Shown here in pieces: positions 11,124-20,869 of a stretch of 64,000 nt of DNA; within the stretch, counting starts at the first letter, position 1, and every line of letters begins with the position of its first letter. Where the stretch lies: NCBI GenBank assembly GCA_907165275.2, contig OU015660.1:878001-942000 (forward strand), read 5' to 3'. Source of the stretch: Zygaena filipendulae (taxonomy: Eukaryota; Arthropoda; Insecta; Lepidoptera; Zygaenidae). The notes beneath the pieces were generated by a model. It worked only from the letters and a program-made list of their open reading frames with translations, made no database searches and was not told the origin of the DNA. A program made the translations under genes and the position numbers.

Positions 11124-13285
11124 ATATACAAACAAAAGCAAGAGGTTTACAATTTGTTAAAATTCTGCGGACACGAGCACGATTCGTTGAAGAAGGTCAT
11201 CAAATGCGTCATATCAAAGGTAAAGGCATTCACCGACATACGGGACCGGTTACCGGGAGATTAAAATTTGGCGTGAACTAAATCAGACACATTCAGCGAC
11301 CGCCAGCGGCCAGACAGCTGGTTGGAGAATCATCGTGTAAACATAAAAAGTGACTATACTCTTTGAAACAAGCATTAAAGTGCTTCCGAAATGATTGATT
11401 TGTTTATAGGTAGAGGACAAGGAATGGGCATGTTGACTAATTTTTTAGTCCGTCTTGTAGATTAATAAAAAAATATTGGACACGTATTTTTTTATTTTTT
11501 TACTTAATCAAAAAATAAAAATAACGGCGATACATTGAGTTTAAATTTCGCGTGACGTCACTATCAGGACAGTTTATGTGGTGGTTTTAGGGGTTAGTGA
11601 CGTCACGACCCCCCCACCCTAAACTTTAATGCGCTTTATCTCTGTATATTTTAATTTATTAGAAAAAGCAAAAAATACGTGCCTATGGTTTTTTTGTTTT
11701 CTAACTGACGGACTAATTAGAATTTTGATTTCAAAAGTAGTCCACATCCCTATTGGTATACTTTACTTTTTTGTACACCTATGTTTATCTTTATCTTCAT
11801 TTAAAAGTACATACAGTTTTACACAGTTTTGTTTTCTTAGGATAATAAGTTGCTGAAGCTTCGTGTGCAGCATCTCGTATCAATTTTCATTGATATGTCA
11901 TACGTGCCTCATATAACACTTAGCTATTACTATTATTTAGCTATTACACAATTTTGTCGCCACCGCGATCGTAAAACAGATGATAAACGTGAATTTACTA
12001 CATTTAAATCGTGCGGTCACGCCGTGAAGCAATAAATTACATTGCAGAAGTATTAAACACGATAATATAAAATATATTCTTAAGATTCAAGTTTACCATC
12101 ATCACAATCGCTTAATTTAAATATAATTCGGCTTTTGATTTTGCTGTAGAAAATAAAGTCAAAAAGGACGCGCAATATTTATTTATTCAACCGAAGCAAT
12201 AGATATGTAGAGAGAGTAAAGTTTTATTCCACAATTATTGCCCTCCAAAAGTCTCAACTCTCTGGCAGGCACAATTTCATGCATTATATTTCTCACACCT
12301 TCTATTACTAGATTGCTTGTTAGTTTGTGAGACTCTGCTGACATCATATCAATGTTAATATATTTATGAAAGAAGTGTCCAACAGCAAAAACATATTTAG
12401 AGAAGTTTTATATAATATAGGTATAAATTATAAATCATAAAGCAAAAAGTTCTAACAGAAATTTCCCGGCTAGGCTGTGTAAACAAGTGTCTATGTCAAA
12501 TTGCGTGACAGTTTTTTTTTTGTAGATTTCCCCAATTTCCGACACCGTTAACAGGATGATTAGTAAATAAGATAGGAACTTAAGTAGTTTATAAACAAAA
12601 ATCAAGCTGTTACAGCAATGTTAAACGCTGAATCTAGGATTTTATACAATTTAACAAACAATTTCTACGTATAAATTGTTAATGTCGAAAATAAAGAGAA
12701 CACTATAATTTTATTATACCTATTTACCTGTTTTGCTGGCTGTATTGTCTAAATTTTAGATGTTTTTTTTTTCATACAAAAAACAGGATAGTATAATATA
12801 ATAATTATATCTTTTTGTTTTTTCAGTCACCAATAATAAAATCAGCTATGATGGAAGTTACAAGTAAACTAATAGAAGGCATCGTGAACTTAACTAAACT
12901 AATGGCCCATGGAGCTATGCATGAAGCTTGTCTCATTGAAGTAATAAAATCTATAGAAGATGAAGCCTTTGACCTTGTTAGTGAAGTAAAAAAATGTTCC
13001 ATGGGAAATAGTAGTTTATCTAATGATATCGACAATAACTTAGAAGAAATTAATGGCACAGTACTCGATGAATTCAACCAACCTAAGGTACCTTATATAA
13101 AAACTGAGGAAAATAAAAAAGATGTAGATGAAATGAAAGAATTGCTTCGCCGGATGCTTTCAGAGAAAGGCGAAGATATAGATAAGAAGTTTAAAAAGAA
13201 GTTGTTGAAGCTACAAAAAGATTTGAGCTTTGACACAGATAATGCCATTACGAATGATAGTGTGAAGAAAAATATTGATAAATAA
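11124..13285 (+). CDS. Helical Cys protein, possible paralogue 5
   Basis: Exon 11124-11219 (96 bp, phase 0 at both ends) encodes IYKQKQEVYNLLKFCGHEHD.. ending KKVIKCVISK. The pattern Y-x-L-L-K-F then L..V-x-C matches the penultimate exons of paralogues 1 and 3. Exon 12826-13285 follows TTTTTTCAG in the same phase and encodes KSAMMEVTSKLIEGIVNLTK.., a Lys/Glu-rich C-terminus and TAA. An alternative terminal exon at 11841-12035 (DNKLLKLRVQHLVSIFIDM.., own TAA) also fits the phase, so alternative 3' ends are possible. No start or membrane exon was found for this copy. The intron after 11219 contains a palindromic MITE. Confidence 0.45.
11425..11765. mobile_element. TGACGTCA-containing palindromic MITE, copy 1
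   Basis: Arms start GGGCATGTTGACTA with TTAGTCCGTC and end with the complement near CACATCCCTA. Two perfect GTGACGTCAC sites flank the centre. Confidence 0.75.
12036..12825. other. Non-coding stretch before exon 12826
   Basis: AT-rich, with no convincing exon or known repeat. Confidence 0.5.
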
Positions 13286-14177
13286 AATTTGTTTTCTTTG
13301 AATCTCATAGTGTTATTGCTTAAATATATGGGTGGTTTGTGGTGCACCCATATTTCATCAGTCAAGTTCTCGAGCGTAGAGGTTAATGATACCGTCGGAG
13401 AGTAGAAATGACTATATTCGATCACATAACACAAACACAGGTACAAGTAAGAATACTGCAAACAATCTTTAATAGTTAACACTCAAAGCTAGCCATTAAG
13501 CCCTTCGCGTCGGTAATGGTCGAATTCATGGCGTAGTGACGCGCCTGCCAAAATGTCCAAGGGGCGGGTGCGTTCCGAAACTCTCGCGCACCACGCGCGG
13601 GACGTTCATGAACGCCAACATTGTTCTGAGACGCCAACACAAATATTTGACAGAACGATTGATTGGACTATCTGTCATGTTTCTAATGAACATGACAATT
13701 AACAGATCGTCGTTGAGTGAAAAAACAAAAAGCTTTCCACGCCTCTTTACATGAACTTTGCAACTCGTGTGTGCAAGAAACTAATAAGAAAGTCTATCTT
13801 ATTATTATTATAATAACATATACTTTCTGATACTTTCACTGTTCCAAAATGTTTTTGACAAATGTTTTTGTAATAATAATCTTTACACTTTTGTAGATTT
13901 AAAAAAGCAAAATATTAAGTTACAAGTGATGCCGGGATACGCCCGAGATCGTAGGTTTAAATCCTACTGTAGGTTATTAATTGAAAACCTGCTGTTTCCT
14001 TTCCGGCCAATATTATTTTTTGTTGTTTAATGGTGATTGTTAAAAAATAATGTGACTGAGTGGTCTGTCACGGTATTCTACGAAAAACAAACGTATAAAA
14101 AATGATGCTTAGCGACAGTGAAAGATTACATAATACTAGTAAACGTTTTGAATTAAAAAAAAATCTATATCTATGTA
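13286..14177. other. Spacer between membrane-protein family and micro-exon gene 1
   Basis: No gene seen. A GC-rich patch with CCACGCGCGGGACGTTCATG lies at about 13590-13615. GTAGGTTTAAATCCTAC near 13951 resembles a T-arm/B box, but no full tRNA fits. Confidence 0.45.
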
Positions 14178-14470
14178 TCTATACTTATAATAAAACTGTA
14201 GTGAGGTCAATTCTGTACATTGAATATAATATATTCAAAATTAATATTGGAGGATGAATGGTGATCGATAATGATGCCAAAAATGCAATCAGTAAATTTT
14301 TTGTCTGTCTGTTTGTCTGTCTGTCTGTATTTATGTGCACGCATGGGTCAAAAACTACTGGAGGGATTTTAACCAAACTTGGTACGATTGTAGTCCATAC
14401 TCCTGGGCAGGTTATAGGCTATATAACATAACGCTAAGACACATAGGAGCTGAGCAGTGAGAGAGCAGAT
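14178..14470 (+). mobile_element. Helitron long-form, 3' truncated
   Basis: Matches 30265-30700 and the complement of 60724-61193 through TTATAGGCTATATAACATAA; the hairpin end is missing. Ends about 170 bp upstream of the TATA box of micro-exon gene 1. Confidence 0.78.
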
Positions 14471-14640
14471 TTTTGAGTAGAGTTTGTCTAGTCACTGAAA
14501 TGCGGAATGATTTGAGTTTAGTTACGGATTAGTGCTATGACGATGTCATTCATATCAACATTAACAACTACACTCTGCATCCATTTTACTGTCGTTTAGA
14601 TCACGATACACGACATAAAATTTTTTCACGACTTGTGCTG

Positions 14641-14650
14641 CATATAAATG
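14641..14650 (+). promoter_or_regulatory. Probable TATA box of micro-exon gene 1
   Basis: CATATAAATG sits 44 to 53 bases upstream of the ATG at 14694, the right distance for a short 5' leader. Inferred from sequence and spacing only. Confidence 0.45.
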
Positions 14651-14693
14651 AGTTCGGAGTCCTGTTTACGTTAATTGTATTTTACTTCTAAGA

Positions 14694-17600
14694 ATGAAAA
14701 CATTGTGCCTCGTTACCGTCTTAGCTCTAACTTGGGGGTGGAGCGCCGCCTTTTTCTTACGTAAGTAATAAAGCTGTCATCGACGTAAACTTCGTGAATA
14801 TCGACATTCTGACGTACCTATTACTACATATCAGGATGAAAATAACTTAGAAGTCCTTTCTTGGCCTACTAGGTTTTTCTGTACAAAAACCATCTATCTA
14901 TTGGTAAAAAGCGATATGCAAACGACCGACAGCCACATTTTTTTATCATAATTATTATTATAACTACTTTCATGCCGATATTTTTTTGTAATTTTTAAAT
15001 AAATCTATTTATACAGGTATGTTTGACTAGGTTTCTAAGCCTGTTTTTAAGCTATTTGATAGAAGGATTAATTGTAACAGGATAATAAAATACATACATA
15101 AATGTTTTGATCATTCCAATTGGAATATTCGCTTTCTTTCAGCTTTTCATTATGGGTATGGTAAGTTTTCCACTCATATTATTATAACTTCAGTTGGATT
15201 GTTAATTTATTTACTTAAAAAGTCTTCAGACCAATAAATAATTAAAAACATAGAACACATAAAAGAAATCAACTCACTTTCATATGACACCAGGCAATTT
15301 CGTGCACAAAACTTTTGGTTACGCGTTTTCTTAGTCACAGTGATCAAAACTCCAAAACTCACAGTTGTGGGACTATTGTGGAAAATATACGTGGGACGCC
15401 AGCAAAGGAAGTTTTGGGAAAGTTTCTATAATTTCCACTCCAACCGTGGCGTGCCTGCTTCGCCTTCATTTGCTCTTTAGTTACCTATTATGCTAGGTAT
15501 TATCTCCAAAGATATTTTAAATATCTTTGATTATCTCTGTGATTACAAATAAAGACTTAAAAGGAAAATAAATAAGAAAGTATACCAATCGGAAAGTATA
15601 ATCTATACCTACTGATATTATAAAGTTTGTTTATTTGTTTGAACGCACTAACCTCAGAAACTACTGGTCCGATTTGAAAAATTCTTTCAGTGTTAGATAG
15701 CCCATTTATCGAGAAAGGCTATAAGCTATGTAGCTATCATCACGCTAAGACTAAAAGGAGCGGAGCAGCAATAAAAAATGTTGCTAAAACGGTAAAAAAT
15801 ATTCCTTTTGAGAGCTCCCATTGCGTACGTTGCGTTAACGGTTAGCTGTGGAATATATTTTAGTTAGTTTTTTCCACAAATTAACACGGGTGAAACCGCG
15901 GTGCACAGCTAGTAATTAATAAATCCATTTCATTCATCAAAGAGTCCACAGGAGTGGTCTAATTCGGCTGGCATGTATGCAAAGAATAAATGTCATGGAG
16001 GCGAAAATGGCAAGGAGGCGTATGTGCCGTATTATCTAGACGAAATACCAAAATATTCCGCTGAGCATAACAGATTTATGCTCAGCGGAATATTTTGGTA
16101 TTATTATTCACTATTCACTATGACCATCAACATTCCTTGCCCATAACGCGCGTCTCAAAAACGCTTTTCCAAACGTTCTAGATGCCAAAATATTAGAAAT
16201 CATTAGGTATTCCAATAATAAGTTAATAATAGTTTACTGTGAGATCAAGTAGATCTGTGTGTTGTGAAGTGGATTATTACTATTGTTATTCTTAATGCCA
16301 TAAGAAACGCTGTATATGTATTTTTTTGAAGTAAAACTTCTTTGATTACGGCGGGGGAAAGACAGTTTATTGCGGAGTCTTATCCTAACGCGGCGTGTTA
16401 TGGTCATAGTGAATAAGGGCCCTGATTGCATGACAAAGTTTTATATACATAACTTATTACAGATTCAGATGACCGCTTTCACGGCCATCTCACGCACCTT
16501 GGTGAAATTGTCAGTAAGTTTCCTTTTATTAAAGTAAGGTGTTGGCGCCATGGAATAAACTCCACGTGTACCTACTTAATTAAGACGTAAAAGCGTAACA
16601 ATTTTATATTAGCATTCATTCATTCATTAAAATAGTTCCCTTACATTTGAGTTTGGAAAGAGTAAATTCGCATTTTTATTTTGTGTACATTTATTGCTTC
16701 TTTCTCTCGTGCATGCTGTGGCGACCTATAATTGAGGCAGCGCCATAATTTTTTCATTATAATATTCTATATTGTATCACTACCAATGTTACGGTGTATG
16801 CTTTGTTGGTCGTTCTTTTCAATAAATAAAATAAAATAAAATAATATTCGTCAGAATTGACGGTAGGTAGGTATCCTTAGTCTAACGGTTCTTCTTCTTC
16901 TTCTTTAATAATGGCGTCCATAATTATAATTTACCAACTATAACGTATCTTGGTAATAAACTTCTGTTCATCTACTTCTTTAATTATAGCGAAACGCCAA
17001 TGACAATATTAGTGTTCCCCAAAGGTCTAATGGTTAGCGGACTTGTTCGCTACGACAGGTGCTGTGGATTTGGTCCCCGCATCAGGGCCAATATGTGATA
17101 TATGAATCAGCTGGCACATAATATGATAATCTATACATATAAAATGCTTTGTCCTGAGTAACTGATGGATCAACGCACAAGCTAAACCGCTGATCGTAGA
17201 GACCTGAAACTTGGACGGTGTGTTCTTTGTATGACGTAGGCATCCGATAAGAAAGGATTTTTGAAAGCTCAACCTAACCTAAGGGGATGAAAAGAAGTTG
17301 CAAAGTTTGTATGGAACAATTCCGAGGTAACTTCGAAATTATCGCGGGTGCAACTGCACGGAACAGCTAGTGTCCTAATATAAATTTTGACTGTTAATAA
17401 AGTATAATTTCATGTCATTGTCACACAGGTGATGGTGTGAGATTCTTTACCAGTCCTATTGAATCAATCGGCCATGGTTTTAGTGAGTATATTTTAGATG
17501 ATACTACATCAAGTTTTGTTTATTTCTATGCAATTTTTAATGTTTTGCTTATATTAAAAAATAATTAATTAGCGTATAATGATTGAATGCATGAAGACTT

Positions 17601-19370
17601 AAGCTCAAATTGATAATTATGATTAAATAAATAATTTAACTGTATTTTTTTTTAACCAGTGCAACACTTCTTCGGTAAGTTCGGAAAGAAATTTTTTGCT
17701 TCGCATAGTTCTATTCTGTCACATTAAGTTGCTATTTTTCAAACAACCTAATATTTATTTTCCCGACCAACTAAAACATATACATTAGTCGATAAACCAC
17801 CATGTAAGACATAAATATTAGTAACCTATAACTCGCTAAACTTTTCCATTTAGTTTACTAGACGTTAGTTGCGTTCTCAGTGGAATTTTTGATAGTAATT
17901 AGCTCAGACCAAATAAAAACTAAAGACGGAACGCGTAGAACAAACAAGTGAAGCCAGGAAAAAGACACCATCGCCGTGCACGTACACAGAAACACGCACA
18001 CACTTACAAGAAAAAGACACCATAAATCCTAAGTAAACTATGCAAATCCATACACTTTCCTAATCACCACATGCATACGCAACCGGCTTCACTTCGTTGT
18101 TCGAGATGTCCGTCTTTAGTTTTTATTTGGTCTGAGGTAATTAGTTGCCTACCAAATTTTTATTTCAACAAAATTGTGTGCATAGTTTTGTCATAATTAT
18201 CTAGATATTATTTGGTGTTGTTGTTTTTAACACGCCTATATTAGCTTTTCTTGTAGGTACTAACAAACCATAAACCAAATAAAATCTATGAAGTCATGTT
18301 ATTTAGGCGTATTGAAATGAAAATGCAATATTGTTATGTCATGGAGTTGATTTGATGATGCAGCCAAAAGTTGGCCAAAACTCATCATAACACAAAGACG
18401 CAAACCCATCGAGTTGGGCTCAAACGATTGGCCTTGACAAAGAGGTTTTACTCTTCAAGCATGTTTTTAGTTATTTATAAAGCTACTAGCTGTCCCCCGC
18501 GATTTCATCCGCGGTAATTTCGGAGTTAATTCCGGGAAAAAAGTAGGTACTCTACGTCCTTATTTGTACCCCGTACAGTAGTTTACGGTGATTAGCTGTT
18601 TCCCGCATTAATTCCGGAGTTCTTGCGGGAATTCCGGGATAAAAACTATCCTTTCTTTTAAGTTGGACCATATTATAAATAGTTAAAAAATTTTTATCAA
18701 AATCCGTTCAGTAGTTTCGGAGTCCATCGCGGACCAACAACGTGACACGTGATTTATATACATATATTAGACTAGCTGTCCCCCGCGATTTCATCCACGG
18801 TAATTTCGGAATTCCCGCGGGAATTCCGGGATAAAAACTATCCTATCTTTTAAGTTGGACCATATTATAAATGGTTGCAAAATTTTATCAAAATCCGTTC
18901 AGTAGTTTCGGAGTCCATCGCGGACAAACAACGTGACACGTGATTTATATATATTAGATTAGATTTGAACTAATTATTTGTGGCAAAGCCATATATGTTT
19001 TATAAGCCATAGCAGTTCACAAAAATTGTTTGAAATAAATTAATATTGATAAATTTTTTATTTATTTATAAACAGCGTACTTTCATTACCAATGCCATCT
19101 GTTGATGGTATTTCCAATCAAAATAAAAAGGCGCCATCTATTAACAATCTGTTTAACTAACGAAACTGCGAAGTATTCGCAAGGAGCAACTAGTAAATTT
19201 GACGTATTTTCAGTATTTTTTTTCTGTTTTCAGGGCATTCAGGGCATTCAAGGCATCCCTACTACCGTGCCTACCCTGTCCCGTCGCCCTCACCGCACTA
19301 TCGGCGGGAACGCGTCGGAGAAGTTCAAGTCGGCGCATACGCAGAAGCAAAAAAAACTGTTGAATCTTAA
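14694..19370 (+). CDS. Micro-exon secreted protein 1 (113 aa)
   Basis: Six exons: 14694-14760, 15143-15160, 16463-16513, 17429-17482, 17660-17674 and 19234-19370 (TAA 19368-19370). All boundaries are AG/GT and all five introns are phase 1. Internal exons are 18, 51, 54 and 15 bp. Exon 1 is a signal peptide (MKTLCLVTVLALTWGWSAAF). The mature protein is rich in His, Gly, Tyr and Phe (FHYGY, IGHGF, QHFFG, HSGHSRHPYYR), then Pro/Ser, ending VQVGAYAEAKKTVES. With no Cys after the signal peptide, it is not a disulfide-knotted toxin or protease inhibitor. Composition suggests a secreted structural or glandular product, but I recognise no family. CATATAAATG at 14641-14650 is a likely TATA box about 50 bp upstream of the ATG. 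Introns have taken in Helitrons, a hAT-type MITE and SINE pieces. Confidence 0.85.
15602..15912 (+). mobile_element. Helitron in intron 2 of micro-exon gene 1
   Basis: TCTATACCTACTGATATTAT to CACGGGTGAAACCGCGG and CTAG. Confidence 0.8.
16044..16102. repeat. Perfect 27-bp hairpin with 5-nt loop
   Basis: Arms 16044-16070 and 16076-16102 are exact complements; loop CAGAT. Confidence 0.95.
16210..16290 (+). repeat. SINE tail
   Basis: GTTTACTGTGAGATCAAGTA then ATT microsatellite, shared with 57297-57392. Confidence 0.6.
16690..16846 (+). repeat. Non-LTR retrotransposon 3' end, type B
   Basis: TATCACTACCAATGTTACGG ... ATGCTTTGTTGG ending in (AATAA)n; same as 46735-46825. Confidence 0.6.
17013..17129 (+). 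repeat. tRNA-related SINE head
   Basis: A-box-like TCTAATGGTTAGCGG and B-box-like GGATTTGGTCCCCGCATC, with GGGCCAATATGTGATATATG; cut by the Helitron at 17130. Confidence 0.65.
17130..17370 (+). mobile_element. Helitron, second subfamily, copy 2
   Basis: Close match to 8582-8825; inserted between A and T within the SINE. Confidence 0.83.
17903..18136. mobile_element. hAT-type MITE with 8-bp TSD
   Basis: 234 bp. Arms CTCAGACCAAATAAAAACTA and its complement; GTAATTAG repeated exactly at 17895-17902 and 18137-18144. In an intron of micro-exon gene 1. Confidence 0.85.
18486..18962 (-). mobile_element. Two or three Helitrons in tandem
   Basis: 3' ends at 18486 and 18772, with a partial extra 3' end near 18594 (TTAGCTGTTTCCCGC). 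Both main copies share GGAGTCCATCGCGGAC and CACGTGATTTATAT. Confidence 0.8.
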
Positions 19371-19700
19371 ATTGTTTTTTTTTTTGTCAACCATTTTGAT
19401 GAGTTTTACACGGATTAACTTCAATTATGCTTTAAAGATTAAAAAAAATTTGTGAAATCCAACTTATCTGATGAATCTAAAAATGTTTTTTTTTTTACAA
19501 AACTTCGAAATATTTCAAATCAGATAAATATAGATATAGGTTGGTAAGGTACCTATTTAATTTTGAAAGATGTGCATAAATAAATTGATTTGTTAACCAT
19601 GCAAGGATTTTCCGTTTCAACAAATAAAACCCTCATTTGTAAGTTGTAAAAGTTCAAACTAACCGAAGTAGAGATAAATAAGCTTTATTTGTTCAATACA

Positions 19701-19883
19701 TCCTACTTTCTACTAATATCATAAAAAATGTGAAAGTGTGGATGTTTGTTACTAAATCACGCAAAAACGGCTGAACGGATTTGGATGAAATTTGGCATGC
19801 ACGATGTCAGGGGTACTTTTTTATCCCGGAATTCCCGCGGGAACTCCGAAATTACCGCGGCTGAAACCGCGGGGGACAGCTAG
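19701..19883 (+). mobile_element. Helitron, short form, downstream of micro-exon gene 1
   Basis: Starts TCCTAC; clear ACGGCTGAACGGATTTGG core; 3' ACCGCGGCTGAAACCGCGGG and CTAG. Confidence 0.85.
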
Positions 19884-20024
19884 AATATTTCATAATTTCA
19901 ATGGAAAAATGATAAAGAAAGCAAACAAAAAAATCTTCTCTTTCCGTGAACTAATTGCAAAACATAAAATAGAAGTAATTACATTAAATTAACATAAAAA
20001 TATAATTTAAGTTTTATCTCTTCG

Positions 20025-20217
20025 CTCACATCCGTGACGCCACATGCGGCACCAGCGGAAGATCATCGTCGGGCCCCAACGGTTCCCGCCTTATGCTGAG
20101 CTGGTTGCCTTTTTGTTGCGACACGCTATTTGTGCTTCTTTTTGTAATTGCATATTAACGGTTGTCGTAACGAATAAAGTTTATTTCATTTCATTTCATT
20201 TCACATAGGTATTGTAT
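20025..20217 (+). repeat. Non-LTR retrotransposon 3' end, type A
   Basis: CCTTATGCTGAGCTGGTTGC and AATAAAGTTTATTTCATTTC with a (TTTCA)n tail. Confidence 0.6.
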
Positions 20218-20630
20218 TATTTGTTAAATAAATAAATAAAAATAAATATAAAAAACACATTTCCACCGTCTACGGGCTAGGGGTTGCCATGAAGAGGGAA
20301 GTTTAAACCTAGCCGTTTAGAATGCCTCTCGATTGGTCCTAAACTCCTGCATAAAATGCATACAATCAGCATGGAAAATACGTAAACAAGTTCTACAATA
20401 AAAATATTAATGCCGACAGTACATCGAAGACGTTAAGAAATAAACCCTTTTTTTTATTCAAGTTGGTTACCAAGGCATTAATTTCGAAAAAAAAAAAGTT
20501 TACATAAGTAAGATATACAATAATAAAGTAAAATAATATAATGTCTTAACAACAAGAGAACGCAAAATAATGTTGCAGTGTTTTTTTTTTCTTTTTTTTT
20601 TTTATTAACTGATTGGTCAGACATTTGTCC

Positions 20631-20805
20631 ATTATATTTCGTCGCATCATTCTTCAGATACAATTAACAAGGTAGTCCTTTAGCCAATCGGGCGCAATTC
20701 GCACGTTTAGAGAATCGATTTATTTAATCGATACACCCCTTTTTTTTTTTTTTTTTTTTTTTTCTGCCGTTCCTACCGGCGACTTATCAGTTCTGACCTC
20801 ATTCT
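20631..20805. repeat. Left inverted terminal repeat of DIRS element
   Basis: Reads ATTATATTTCGTCGCATCAT inward and ends CTGACCTCATTCT. It includes a T tract at about 20740-20763 that is matched by an A tract in the right repeat. The outer 25 bases differ from the right repeat. Confidence 0.92.
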
Positions 20806-20869
20806 TTTTCCGAGCGGGCAGCGTTCGCACGTGCCACGCAAATCAGTGAAAAATTACTCGGACGTAAAC

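Noticed and set aside
11063..11281. 72-aa basic ORF
   Set aside because: The other frame gives a spliced exon (11124-11219) that matches the paralogue pattern.
13930..13985. tRNA-like GTAGGTTTAAATCCTAC arm
   Set aside because: Only a T-arm-like hairpin; no acceptor stem or anticodon arm can be drawn.
19102..19455. 117-aa plus ORF
   Set aside because: Reads the last exon of micro-exon gene 1 in the wrong frame and runs into upstream intron.
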